Source of the DNA: Prochilodus magdalenae | Lineage: Eukaryota; Chordata; Actinopteri; Characiformes; Prochilodontidae | Direction of reading: 5' to 3' | DNA: 64,000 bases | Assembly (NCBI GenBank): GCA_024036415.1 | Contig: JAMWET010000573.1 | Span: 310,001-374,000, forward strand | Part shown: one piece after another, positions 25,501 to 35,964 of the stretch | Layout: every line of letters begins with the position of its first letter | Position numbering within the stretch: the first letter of the stretch is position 1 | Notes under the pieces: model-generated | What the model saw: the letters and a program-made list of their open reading frames with translations, nothing else | Told to the model about the DNA's origin: nothing | The model's database searches: none | Position numbers and translations under genes: made by a program

Positions 25501-28012
25501 CTGACTAAAAGGAGATTTCAAATTTTTATATAATTAAATAACTAAATGCAACTACAGTAATTGGATGTGAAATGCTCCTTTCTAAAGAAATTTAGTAAGT
25601 CAGAATTGTTTAACAATATTAGAAGGAACAAAATGTCCAAACCCCTTATTATTATAGACAGAAATGGTAACGCTGGTCTTCCTGGCAACATTTTTGAGAA
25701 AACAACTGTGATATAAACCACAACATTCATACATCATACAGCCACCAACATTATAAATACTCAGAATACACATGTATGCTCTACAACAAACTGTTTCACA
25801 TTAAAACCATTAAACTGGCTGAGGTTTGTAATAATTAACACTGAATTGTACTCTACACTAATAAATATATGTATTATACCACTACAATATTTTACAATAG
25901 GGTCTGTTTTATACAGATCAGTAAAGAATCTTTTAAATAAACAGAAAGACCAAACTGTTTTTTTCAGTATATCAGTGGCAGGCAATCAATGCAGATGGAA
26001 CTTTTAGACATAAAAAACATCAGATTATGGCCATCAAGGTTCCTGGCACTCCAGCGTGCTACAGTAAGCTGGCAGCCCAGCTTCTCCCTGGCACAGACAG
26101 CAGGAAAGCACAGCATCTGCCTGGATGAATCATGCAGCCTGAATGACCTCACACGAGTGTCTCTTTGGTGCCTGACCCCGATCAGGACATCATGGACAGC
26201 TGAGAGCGCAGAGCCGATGAATGCACCAGTCCTTTTGCAACAGCAAGCAGGACTTGAATCAAATGGAGCAAAACAAGAACAAGTTATCTACGGTGAGGCT
26301 TTCTGTCCTGACTGCACTCAGATTGACGGCTGATATGTGATTTATGGACGTCGTTCCACTGCAGTCCAGACATTAACTTAGCCTAATTTGCAGACAGGCT
26401 CTTTTGCCATCTACTTAGCCAATTGAGACCCCAAACTCTGAATGAAAAATCAATGCAAATCCAAATTTGTGGCATCTTTGCACAATACAAGCAGCATGTC
26501 TTAGTCCCTGACTTTGGTCCAACAGTCTTAAGGATGGCTGGTCAAGTATTATTGCGATTCACCCCATTACGTAATGTTATGTTACAGATTTGGAACGAAA
26601 TAAAACAGATGTTTCACAAAACAACAACAAATCAACGTTCAGCAAAAAATGCCCCAAAAATTTCCCAACCTCTAGCAAGTTAAAACAAGAATGCAACGCA
26701 TCGTTTTTCACAGACACCTTAAGTGACCTTCACAAACACTACAATAAAGAGAACAGCATACCTTTATAGAAGGCCTACTATGGCCAACGCTGTTAAGGTC
26801 TTCATGCACACGGTCCAGAAGCCAGAGAAGGAACTCTTGAGCATCGTGCTGAGCATTTCCCCTGTACTGCATGGCACGTTTTGACACTGCATTCTATCAA
26901 CAACAAATACAATTTAGAAGTACATCTAATGTAGCCACACAGTTTTTATTTCATACTTTAAAAATGTATATTCTTTATGTATATTTAAGACAAAGCATGG
27001 AGGATATCTGACCCAGCTGTGAATTTTAAAGTTTAACATTAGTTTGCTCAGTTTCATGCAAAGTACAAATAACTGCACAGAAAGCATGCAAAGACAATGG
27101 AACATCCTATTGCAACATGAGGGCTTTAAAAATCCACGTGGCAATCTGGGACATGCTAATGTTTAAGAGCTGACATACAGGCCATCTGTGAAGGTTTCAA
27201 TTTATGCAATTTGCCTGGTAATATTAAGTCATAACCACAGAATCTGTGGCGTTCCTTCATTCTGACATATTCCAGTAGCATCCAACCCTCTCTCTGGAAA
27301 GTTTTGTAGCAACGTACTTGACTCTAATAAGTAGACATCGAAGGCTTTCATTAACTAGATGAAGAGGACAAGACTGGCTTTTTACCTCAAGTCTGATCTC
27401 CTTGACTAACCGTTATTAAAATCTGCTTGCTGTCTTGCAGAACCTGCGAGGGTGCATACAAGCAAGCATCAGACTCACTTTAAATTCTCTGCTGTGCTGC
27501 GGAGTGTACTCAAAAGTCCAGAGGGCTCGAACCAGTCCAGCCAGGTGTTCGGTCACGTCCCCTCGGCTCTGTGCACCTTTCCTCTGCAGGTGGACTCCGT
27601 TTGTCTTGGGCTTCTCCTCCTCGGTCGTCGCGTCGCCTCTGAACTGCTCCAGTGCCAGATACTCGGCGAAAAGGTCCGTGTTGCTCAGACACTGCAGGAT
27701 AGCGTTCATGAAGCATGTGTTGCCGTGGTTCTTCAGGCCGGACACGCCGGGCACTTTGTCCCGCGAGAGGAAGCCGCCGCAGTCGCTCTCATCCGAGGTC
27801 ACGGAGCCCTTGCCGTCGCTCTTGAACGACGTGAAGCCTCCGTCGTCCTTGTCGCCCTCCGCCGCATGTAGCTCGGAGCCAAAGTGGGAAAGGGTGGAGA
27901 GAGTCTTCAAGACTCTGCTCATAAAACTCCCCACCGAGCGCACAGAGCCTCTTCGGAAGAGCTTCTTGCTCAGGCCCGATTTCTTCTCTTTGCTTGAAGA
28001 TTTGCTCGACAT
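15012..28012 (-). CDS. usp31: Ubiquitin carboxyl-terminal hydrolase 31 (USP31), complete, 16 coding exons
   Basis: This deubiquitinase of the USP (C19) family removes ubiquitin from substrates; human USP31 has been linked to dampening NF-kB signalling. Exons in transcript order: 28012-27479, 26893-26762, 25439-25345, 25204-25112, 22330-22195, 20805-20658, 20343-20169, 19935-19824, 19708-19614, 19384-19307, 18961-18832, 18425-18306, 17980-17755, 17457-17299, 17104-16952, 16507-15012. All junctions are GT-AG with matching phases, giving 3,882 bp and 1,293 residues (human protein about 1,352). The Cys box NHGNTCFMN puts the nucleophile at Cys100. The His box GGHYTAYC gives His689, and YCFDDSD follows at 703-709. 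Zinc-type CPHC pairs lie at 259-262 and 585-588. The start is the ATG at 28012, with G at -3; it precedes a basic segment and RSVGSFMSRVLKTLSTL, which matches human USP31. The paralogue USP43 fits less well, because the C-terminal SSSMQ..A.P.Q.PQ ending is USP31-like. Confidence 0.95.
17299..17980 (-). CDS. usp31: usp31 coding exons 13-14: catalytic His box and end of USP domain
   Basis: Exons 17980-17755 and 17457-17299 join in phase 1 through an Ala codon split G|CA. The translation runs RSQSSWSLPSHWSPWRRPYG, then GGHYTAYCKNS with the catalytic His689, then WYCFDDSDV and AYILFYQRR, which ends the USP domain. The sequence is nearly identical to human USP31 here, so this is the most constrained part of the protein. 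Confidence 0.95.
20658..22330 (-). CDS. usp31: usp31 coding exons 5-6: ubiquitin-like insert in the USP fold
   Basis: Exons 22330-22195 and 20805-20658 encode about residues 285-379. They begin RPLYVTVVYQGKYSHCMRI and continue through a stretch with the T..L+.AV....I..DQ..L pattern of ubiquitin-like folds, then an acidic DDDDDLD segment. In the family, this insert separates the two halves of the catalytic domain. The exon 5 donor (GTGCTT at 22194-22189) is weak, but reading across it restores DQ-FVLTEMYYDGFHRSFC, which matches human USP31. The ubiquitin-like assignment is inference from the sequence pattern. Confidence 0.85.
22331..25111 (-). other. usp31: usp31 intron 4 (largest intron)
   Basis: This 2.8-kb intron separates the exon ending HTR from the ubiquitin-like insert. 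It is AT-rich, with no transposon remnants recognised and no additional exon supported. It has proper GT (25,111) and AG (22,331) ends. Confidence 0.8.
27479..28012 (-). CDS. usp31: usp31 coding exon 1: N-terminus and catalytic Cys box
   Basis: This exon encodes residues 1-178. It holds a basic Ser/Lys-rich start, the conserved RSVGSFMSRVLKTLSTLSH segment, an acidic Gly/Asp-rich spacer, and the catalytic NHGNTCFMN motif with Cys100. It ends at HSREFK in phase 0, with donor GTGAGT at 27478-27473. The exon is GC- and CpG-rich compared with the rest of the gene, as expected for a first exon next to a CpG-rich promoter. A 208-codon open frame on the opposite strand is only a composition shadow of this exon. 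Confidence 0.95.
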
Positions 28013-29130
28013 GACAGCTTCCTTTAGGGCATCCCCCACCACGTCAAGGACAAGAAACTGATGGATGATGCCAGGCTATGGCACCAAATATCTCCAAACT
28101 TCACTACAGCCTCCAGCAACTGTAAACAACCGCCAAACAACGTCTAATAAATGTAACGCTGAACAACAAGTCTGGAAGAAGTGCCATGCTACCGTTCAGT
28201 GTCAGTTAGCTGCCTAGCCTAGCCGTTCCTCTGAAGCAAACATCTTAGGGACTTGCTCTTCTTGAGTGTGACCAACATCACTGACACAATGTTTGAATAT
28301 TTGAGAAGCCGCATTGTGGCTACATGCCCGTGATAACGTTAACAAGCAAGCTAGGTGACTTCTGACTTGCCCAAAACATACAAGCAGTGCAAAAGTCAAG
28401 CTAACGACCCCCAGTCCGAAATGCTAGACCCGTCTATCCCAGCGAACCCCATTTCTACATCTAAACAACAGGCTTTCGGCCCTAAGGATGTTTAGCTAGC
28501 TAAACACGACCACCCAAGTTACAAGCAGTGCTTGTTATTAGCAGTTGCTACCATGGTAGCATAACTAGTTAGCCAGCTAACTAATTTAACTCAGACCTAC
28601 CTAATGTACTCTGGTGGCCTAGGCCTAACCTGGCTTGCCGTCAGGAGTGAAGTTAATGAGCTCTCTAACCAGCTGCCTCGTTAAATTAAACGCTTCCCCA
28701 AATCCCGACTGGACCAGTGTCTCTGCACAGCACTGCACAGACACCCGCTGCCACAAGAGGACAAAGCCTAACAGGAGCTGACCTAAACTGTCACTTTACA
28801 TTTTAACACGCCGGGCTGTAAAGGCACGCAATATCGGACCGAAACGCAGTGAAATGTGCCCGACATGTTAATCTAGCTAGCCGCGTCGGTTCAGTTATCC
28901 TCCAGCGCTAGCTAGCCACTCGCTGAATGCATAACTGAACTGCAGCTCCACCCCGGCGATCAAGCTCGCCCTAACGCTTATAGCTGAATTAACGAGCCCA
29001 GAATCACTCAACTAGAACCAGCGAGAAGTAGTGTGTCCGTGTTCGGTTAGTGTTTTCTAATATGCGAGACTTGCTGAATGAGTCCCACCAGAGGTTGCTG
29101 GCCGTGAGCTAAACGCTAGCGTTAGCCACT

Positions 29131-29153
29131 AGCAGCAGCAGCAGCAGCAGCAG
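29131..29153. repeat. (AGC)n trinucleotide repeat
   Basis: About 7.7 uninterrupted AGC units lie in the usp31 upstream region, flanked by GTTAGCCACT and TCAGGGG. If transcribed on the minus strand it would be a GCU repeat in the 5' UTR. Confidence 0.85.
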
Positions 29154-29399
29154 TCAGGGGAGACCCATGTTGGCAATTTCCCACAGCCGCAAAGGTAGCC
29201 GCGCATCCGAACATAACCCCGCCATATTCCTGCCGTAGTTCCCGCAACCAGGCCGAACGGAATTCCCAATTTTAAACGTTGCGGTGGCTTCCAAAGGAAA
29301 CGTTTCAACCAAAAACCGAAGAGGGGAGAGTATTTCGGGGCGGTTTGAGCTCCGAGCGCTCCGTCTAAAATCACTGACACTGCAGGGCGTTGGGGCAGC

Positions 29400-29407
29400 T
29401 GACGTCA
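29400..29407. promoter_or_regulatory. Palindromic CRE (TGACGTCA)
   Basis: This is an exact eight-base CREB/ATF consensus at the distal edge of the CpG-rich block upstream of usp31, about 1.4 kb from its ATG. It is a candidate core-promoter element if transcription starts nearby. No binding evidence is available. Confidence 0.4.
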
Positions 29408-29812
29408 CAGCGCAGCACATTCGAGCAGGTAGTAGAATTTCTGAAGTCTAAGCGGAGGTCTCTCGATCGGCCCCCTCTCTCTCCTCTTATAAATCCATAC
29501 GCTGTGTGGTGATAAATGAATAAATGAATGTGATGCCGTAAATAAATTGTGACGGTTTTTGTCACTGGACTTGCCTGGACTGAATTTTGCTGATGTTTGT
29601 CTTCCAAAGGGCTGAAATAAACTTTCATTTAGCTGTACATTTGCATATTTCTGGAAATAAATTAATTTGGAACTGGACAGTGACATGGGTTTCACTGTTT
29701 TGATCCCTAGTCCTCCACAGAGCCAGCCCACCACATGGAAGATAGTGATTTGAACATGTTGCTATGTCAAAAAGACTGTACCAGGTGTATCCTGCCTTCC
29801 GCTGAACTGTTC

Positions 29813-29813
<1 letters not shown>

Positions 29814-29886
<73 letters not shown>
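29814..29886. repeat. (CTAT)n microsatellite
   Basis: About 18 nearly perfect CTAT units, in intergenic DNA about 0.4 kb beyond the usp31 CpG-rich region. Confidence 0.95.
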
Positions 29887-30838
29887 ACACTGTCTGTATT
29901 AATTCATATATACTAAACAGTGTATCTCAAGTAAAAGTGCAGAATCAGCTTTTATTATGACACACGTGTATGTTGGGTAGTGTGTGTAAGAACTACAGTG
30001 TTTTTTATAAGAAATCTTCTCTTGTTAGAAGACACAAATAACCGGATAGTTGGCTGGTGAATTGTTTCTCTCCTGTGTGTCTTATTACTTTAGAGTGCAT
30101 TATTGCGTTACATAGAACAGTGCTAACAAAAGGCCTAGCAGTGATGTAGATCTGGAGTCAATTGCTTCTGCCTTTCAAAATGAATACCAAAGAAATCTAA
30201 ATGCCAGTAAAGCAGGGTGTGACGAAGCTGAAACATGAGACTAAATCAATGCGATACCAAAACATTAGGTGTGTCACAATAAACTGTTTGCACCAAAATG
30301 CATTTTAAAAAGAAGAATCAGGAATGATCTGACTGGTTTAGCAATAACAAATACCCATATGTCACAGAAAAGACTCCAGTGAGTTAGTCTAATATACAAC
30401 AGACACTCTTGAACTGAGAATATGAAATACCACAACCCAGGATGTTGGCTTAGACATGTCGCAGAGAATACCAGCATGACATCAGAGGATTAACCACAAG
30501 ATGCAAGCAACTACTAAGCCTTAAGAAGAGAAAAGTCACAGGTTACAGTATGCTAAAAAGTTCATAAAGAGGTCAACAGAGTTCTTCTAAACCTGCTTAT
30601 AGCTCATTATCACAAGCACAATCATCTCATCTGTGAAAGCCTGGTAGCATGTATGGCTCCCAGTGAGACTGACTCATTTTTCTTTATTGATGGGGGGACT
30701 GCTGACAGCAGCAGCTGGGTGAATTCTAAAGTGCATACTGTTAAGAACCTAATAGCTCAGATCAAACCAAACGACTCAGAACTCCAGAAAATCCTTTGGA
30801 TCATCTTGCAGGAGGACAACGACTAAAAACATGCTACT

Positions 30839-31225
30839 GAAATGACTGGTCACTGTTATGGTCACCCAACCTAAGGGGAAATACGAAGGCAAAAAGAATT
30901 TAAAACAACCAAAAAATGAAAATCACAGAATTAGTAGTAGTTCTTACTAGAGCATCATCAGAGATGATGTCCAGCAATAGGGTCTGTGTACTACATGCTT
31001 TAGACAGTTTTTTGCTGAAATGAGTCCCATATGGACTTACAAAATTGGAAAAATGTCTTGTTCCATTCACTCTCATTAAAATTGAATTAGGTTTTTGACC
31101 TGAAATGACTGGTCACTGTTATGGCCACCCAACCTAAGCGGGAAATATAAAGAACAAATGAAATAAAATCACTGAATTATGTTTTTATGACTTAAATAGA
31201 GCATCATCAGAGATGATACCGTGAT
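30839..31225 (+). repeat. Direct duplication, about 263-bp spacing
   Basis: The segment starting GAAATGACTGGTCACTGTTATG at 30,839 recurs at 31,102. Both are followed by CACCCAACCTAAG and later by AGAGCATCATCAGAGATGAT. The spacer contains family A sequence (TTCCATTCACTCTCATTAAAATTG), so a repeat-containing block was duplicated or two insertions lie side by side. Confidence 0.65.
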
Positions 31226-31601
31226 GATACAGGTGTTCATAAACTGTAAAATTGCCATTTTGGAGATATTTGTTTTTCTTTGTAAAGCAATGCTATGCCT
31301 ATAAAGCCTGTACATCTTAAAGGGTCAGACAAAACATACACTTAATTTCAAGATGGATGCTCAAATATGTAGGACAGGGCCAATATATGTCTTATAAACA
31401 GAAAAAAAATTGAAAGCAAAAATTTAAATCAAATTTAAAACAAAATATATTGCATGAAGTTAGCAATATATTTATACATGTTAAATAAGCATTAAACATT
31501 TATTACATTTAGAAATGTATATGTCACACATATATATTTGTAAATATAAGAGTATTATACACTGATGAAATGATTATTACACTTACTTATGGCATGATTG
31601 T

Positions 31602-31950
31602 CATTACCAAACGGGCTGGTCTGAATAATTCTATAATTGCTGATCTGCTGGGATCTTCATGCACAACAGTCTCTAGGTTTTGCTCAGGACAGTGTTTCAA
31701 ATAAAAAACATCCAGTGAGCAGAGGAGATGCCTTGAGAGGTCCCAAACTAACTTCATGACCAAGACAATGAGTCTAGTGTACCTCCATGGCTTTCCCAGT
31801 CACCAGATCTGAATCCAATAAAAAGCCTTTGGGATGTGGCAGAATAGGAGACTGGCAGCACCTAAAAGTGCAGTCCTAAAAGGAACGTTTGAACATCTTA
31901 TGGAATCCATGCCATGATGAATTAAAGCTGTTAAGCCATGGAAGTCCTAC
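31602..31950 (+). pseudogene. Tc1-like element, internally deleted and dead
   Basis: The 5' part reads AACGGGCTGGTCTGAATAAT..GCTGATCTGCTGGGATCTTC, the helix-turn-helix region of a fish Tc1 transposase (GLSE.I..LLGFS type). It jumps to a 3' part encoding SQSPDLNPIKSLWDV. In that motif the catalytic Glu (normally NPIE) is Lys. No intact frame remains. Confidence 0.65.
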
Positions 31951-32210
31951 CCAGTATTAATATAGTGCTCCTAAAAAAGTGCTAGGTGAGGGTATGTCCC
32001 ATATTTGAGAATTGTCACTCTGACACATATATGATAAAATAGGAATAATCCATATAGTTGGATATTAGAGAAGTTCATATACATTGTCATATATCAGATT
32101 TCTGTGTAGGATTTGTGATTAAATATGATATACAGTGTGCACATTTTATTTACGATTATGTGAACAGTAATAGGAGTAAATATGTTAGTATCTAATTCAA
32201 AGCACACAAC

Positions 32211-32400
32211 ACAACGCCAGTGTCACTGCAGTGCTGAAAATGATTCATCACCCAAGTAAGCCCAGCTCTGTGGTGGTCCTGACCATTGAAGAAGAGTGTG
32301 AAAGGGGGCTAATAAAGTATGCAGAGAAACAGATGGACTGCGGTCTGTAATTGCAGAGTGCTCCTATATGGTGTCCTATAGAAACATGAATGTAGAACAC
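32211..32400. mobile_element. Half copy of the palindromic MITE
   Basis: It contains GTGTCACTGCAGTGCTGA, CATCACCCAAGTAAGCCCAG, CTGTGGTGGTCCTGACCATT and GAGAAACAGATGGACTGCGG. These match the right arm of the element at 53,044-53,715; the left arm is absent. Confidence 0.65.
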
Positions 32401-33334
32401 TGAGCTCAAACTGATCTACTAAAGTATCTATTTAAATCTCTATGATGTTGATTACACTCAGATTGATCTGTTCATGTTTTGAGCTGGCTTTGAGACAAAT
32501 TCAGATATAAATACTCTGACATCTTGTAACTTGACGTCATCTTCAATGTAGCATTCAATGCTACTGTGCTGGAGTGTGCAGAACCAAAGATTACTGTCCA
32601 GTAGCTTATGGACCTCATTGTATAACTGCAGTGGCACACAAGAGAAAACGGGCAAAATCCAGTCTGGCTCCGCGTCACAGACAACAGGATCAATTAGACT
32701 GCCAAGGTCACTCGTCCAGGCGTAGTGTAATATGAGACAGAGACAGTAGGGCTGTATTCCTCCGGGTTTCACTCCCTCTGCAACCCCCCTGGGTCTGCAG
32801 TATGGCACAAACCCATCTCCCCTCTCCCAGTCACAAAAGCTGGCTTTAAGATAGACACCAGCATGGTGAAATTAAAGCAGAGCCCAATGTGCATTAGATA
32901 ATGTTTTGGGCTGAAATGCCTGCTAGTCTGGAGTTCCTCGCAAATTAAATTGGCAGCTTTTATGCAAATTGTCAAAACCTCAGCGGAGGAACATAATGTT
33001 CCCTGAAGCCAGACTCCTGTACATGGAGAAATAAGGGCTTTTATATCAGAGCTCCATCCATGAGGGGTGCACATCTAAATTTACAGTGTCCAGGACAAGG
33101 ATTATGCTCTTTAACTGACTAACTGCTAATAACTATTTCTGCAATGTGTACACAATGTGTACATTAAACCTGCTGTCTCTGTGAATAAGTTGTAGACACC
33201 GGCACATCCAGCGCTTCGTCTGAAATCAGAGCTATTAACAGATAGTTGCAGTAACAACTGCTGTTCTCTGAAGGCTTTACCCTAAATGTTGGTTCATTGC
33301 TTTGATGATGTGATTGCATTCAGCTACAAGAGTT

Positions 33335-33630
33335 ACTGAAATATTAGCAACCACCAGGGATACCATGGTAACCTCTAGCCAATCCCTGAGGAACAAACAT
33401 GTGATACCATAGCAACAGTGCAGCAATACCTTACTAATCACCTGAGATACCATGGCAACAACCTTGCAATACCTTTGCAACCACCTGGGACATCATCATA
33501 ACAGTCTAACAACATTTTAGCAACAAACCTGGGATACCATAGCAACAACCTTGCAATGCCTTAACAACCATTTGGCATAGCATAGCAACACCCTAGCAAC
33601 ACCTTTACAACAAACCTGGGATTCCTTAAT
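33335..33630. repeat. Minisatellite, 43-44-bp unit, about 6.5 copies
   Basis: The recurring unit has the form GGGATACCATAGCAACAACCTTGCAATACC...AACCACCT. Starts of the GATACC-type core fall at 33,359, 33,403, 33,446, 33,489, 33,533, 33,575 and 33,620, spaced 42-45 bp. Units have diverged by substitutions. Each core resembles an RFX X-box half-site (CCATRGCAAC). Confidence 0.8.
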
Positions 33631-34920
33631 ACAGCTTTAAAATGAAAAAGAAAATAATAATAACATCACAGAACCGAACTAAATGCAGAATAGAGACAGT
33701 AGTAAAGATGCCCACTTTGATATGTATGCTTATGAACAAAAGCAAGGTAAAAATGTAATAACATATTATATATTTAAATTAACCGTAGGTCTATGAAGAA
33801 CTGGCCTGCATGTAAAACCATGTGTTGATAGAAATGAGAAATTATGTTTCTGGTTATAACGCTGCGTATCGTTCTCAGCTCATCCTCCTCTGTAAGCTCT
33901 GCAGCACTCGCACAAATGCATAAAGTGTGTCTCTCTCCGGCACCTGGCATTTGATCGGGCCAAGATGCTGTGGGGGTCTCTTGTTTGGGGAGCTTCCTGT
34001 CAGCAATGCTGACTGGCTGTATCTCTGCCAAGCGCTCAGCTCTAGTGAACTCAGACAGAAAACCCTCATAGCCAATAGAATATTGAACTCCTCGTGGAGT
34101 GTCTGGGGTGATTGGCTGGTTTGTTGCTATGGCCCAAAACCCAGAAAAACCCAAAAACACAGAAACTCATTGGAAGTGTGTGTGTGTGTGTGGGGGGGTA
34201 TTCCCTCACTGCTGGATAGTGCAGGTACCTGTGCATGCAGCACAGAGAAGAACAAAGGCATGGAGCATGTCTCTGCTTGTCTAAGGCTTATGGGTGTGGA
34301 GCACCTGCAGGAGGTTCCCATATTCTGCACATGTGCTGACTGAGTGGCTAACCAGACTACAGGAAAAACACATGCATGTTTTAGTTTTAGTACATGTCGT
34401 CTTTTATAACAGCACAGGCAGGTTTGGTCCTTCTGGTGAATGTGGTCAGTCTTTCAGCAGTCGTGGTATACTAATGGTGGGCTACAAATGATGGTTAAGG
34501 ACTTTCATTGTTCTGAGTGGAGAACTAATGTTAAACACAGGTCAATGTTTTTTACTGTATTACCACCTCCATGTCTGAAACATTCGAACAGTGCAGTAAA
34601 AATAAGAGTCTGTGATTTGGTCATTTTCCTGGACCTTTAATTGAACAGACAAAAGTAAGAAGTGACTTTTCTGGCTGACCACACTGATTGTAAGCTCACT
34701 TATAGCATGCCCAAAAGATACCTGATGTACCTAACAGCGTGTAATGCCTCCATGAGTACAAACAACAGCTGTGATTTGATTTGGCATGGACTGAACACGT
34801 TTCTGTGTAGGCCACATCAATGTTCAGCTACACTTGCATCCAAGAATAGCGCAGTTGGGCCAGGTTTGGTGGATGCTTTCCCTGGCACAACTCTAAGGAG
34901 AATTTCCTGCAGTATGGGCT

Positions 34921-35170
34921 TTGTGCCACTGCTGGTACACCCGTATGACCATACACATCAATACACCTGATTTAAATTCAGCTGCTTCCTTCACATTATG
35001 GTTTTTGGCACGTCTAAATGCAATTACTCCTTTTTCAGTCATTAACATCTGCTTTGGACCCATTTTACACACACTGAACAAGGCATACACGGCGCTGTAC
35101 CACCTCTTCTCAATCTTTCAGTCCCGTCCGACAGTTCTATTTATAGGCCCATCATCTACATACAACGCCA
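34921..35170 (+). repeat. Dispersed repeat family B, copy 2
   Basis: This is the counterpart of 4,253-4,455, with the same order of conserved words and several indels. Sequence upstream of it (34,680-34,920) may belong to the same element but has no match at the other copy. Confidence 0.5.
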
Positions 35171-35639
35171 TCTGCAGGGGCCTGCAGTTACTACCATCTT
35201 AAACACAAGGTGACAATTTGTTGTCCAGGGAGCTTTTTTGTAAATATAAACTCATTTTGAACTTGATGCCTTCAACACACACTTAAAAAGATGGTACAGG
35301 TGCAAAATAAGAGAGAATAGATAGACTATTCCAGGTACACAGGTTGAACCAGTTAGTAAAGGATGTGTATGGGTATGGATCATCCAACAATAGGCCAGCC
35401 CTTACAAGCAAAGGTGGGTCATTGCTCACAAACGTCTTAGGAGAATACTTGATCTAAGACTGCAAATAACTTAGTCTTTAGTCTTCTGCTATTATAAACA
35501 TAATACATAACACCAATACCTGTAAAAAAGATTGAGGCCTGGAAACTACTGCTGAATATGATTGACCTTCTAGCTCTCAAATGGCACTACGTACTACTGT
35601 GTTAAATTTAGCCACATGGGCAAAAGCCTATAGTGTGCT

Positions 35640-35960
35640 CACAGCATAGGTAACTTGCATAGGTGTGAAGCTACCATAAAGGCAGAGGTGTGTACATGTA
35701 CTGTCATCAAGACAGCATCTTCTCCTGGGATGTCTGTGACTTTCTCAGCAATATGGCATTCATGCTGGGCCTCGTTCTGCATGTGTTACAACAGAGTGGT
35801 TCTATGGACAGTGTGCATGTTTGGCTGGCCTGCCTGAATTCCAGATCTGTTTGGAAAAAATGTGTCATTGAAATAGTAGTGAGAATGAGCAAAGATTCCA
35901 CTTGCAGAACTGTATTAATTATAAATCTCAGTATCCAAACAATTAAAAATGTAGTTAAAA
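35640..35960 (+). pseudogene. Tc1-like transposase C-terminal remnant
   Basis: In one frame the + strand reads QQYGIHAGPRSACVTTEWF, decayed from a QQDNA.PH.ARVTT motif that contains the second catalytic Asp. It continues LAGLPEFQICL, equivalent to WPA.SPDLSPIE, and then FHLQNCINYKSQYPN. Frameshifts and loss of key residues make it inactive. Confidence 0.5.
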
Positions 35961-35964
35961 AGAA

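Larger units (their letters stand above)
28013..29420 (-). promoter_or_regulatory. usp31: usp31 5' UTR and promoter-like region
   Basis: The region upstream of the usp31 ATG is richer in CpG than the intergenic DNA around it, with GCGC, CCGCG and ACGCC words. It contains many GCTAGC/GTTAGC words and a short (AGC)n tract. A perfect cAMP-response palindrome TGACGTCA lies at 29400-29407. No TATA box in an obvious position was seen. The transcription start cannot be placed from sequence alone, and the CpG-rich stretch ends at about 29,420. Confidence 0.4.

Noticed and set aside
25989..26333. 114-codon + strand frame in usp31 intron 2
   Set aside because: It has no recognisable domain or splice context and lies inside an intron on the opposite strand; probably chance.
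28013..28042. Upstream extension of usp31 to a GTG at 28042
   Set aside because: GTG is not a normal start in vertebrates. The ATG at 28012 has G at -3 and matches the human N-terminus.
27435..28061. 208-codon open frame on the + strand
   Set aside because: It is antisense to usp31 exon 1, whose sense translation matches USP31 throughout. The frame is a by-product of its high GC content.
29129..29734. ORFs upstream of usp31 (83-109 codons)
   Set aside because: They lie in the CpG-rich promoter region and its flank, have no similarity I recognise, and overlap each other in several frames.
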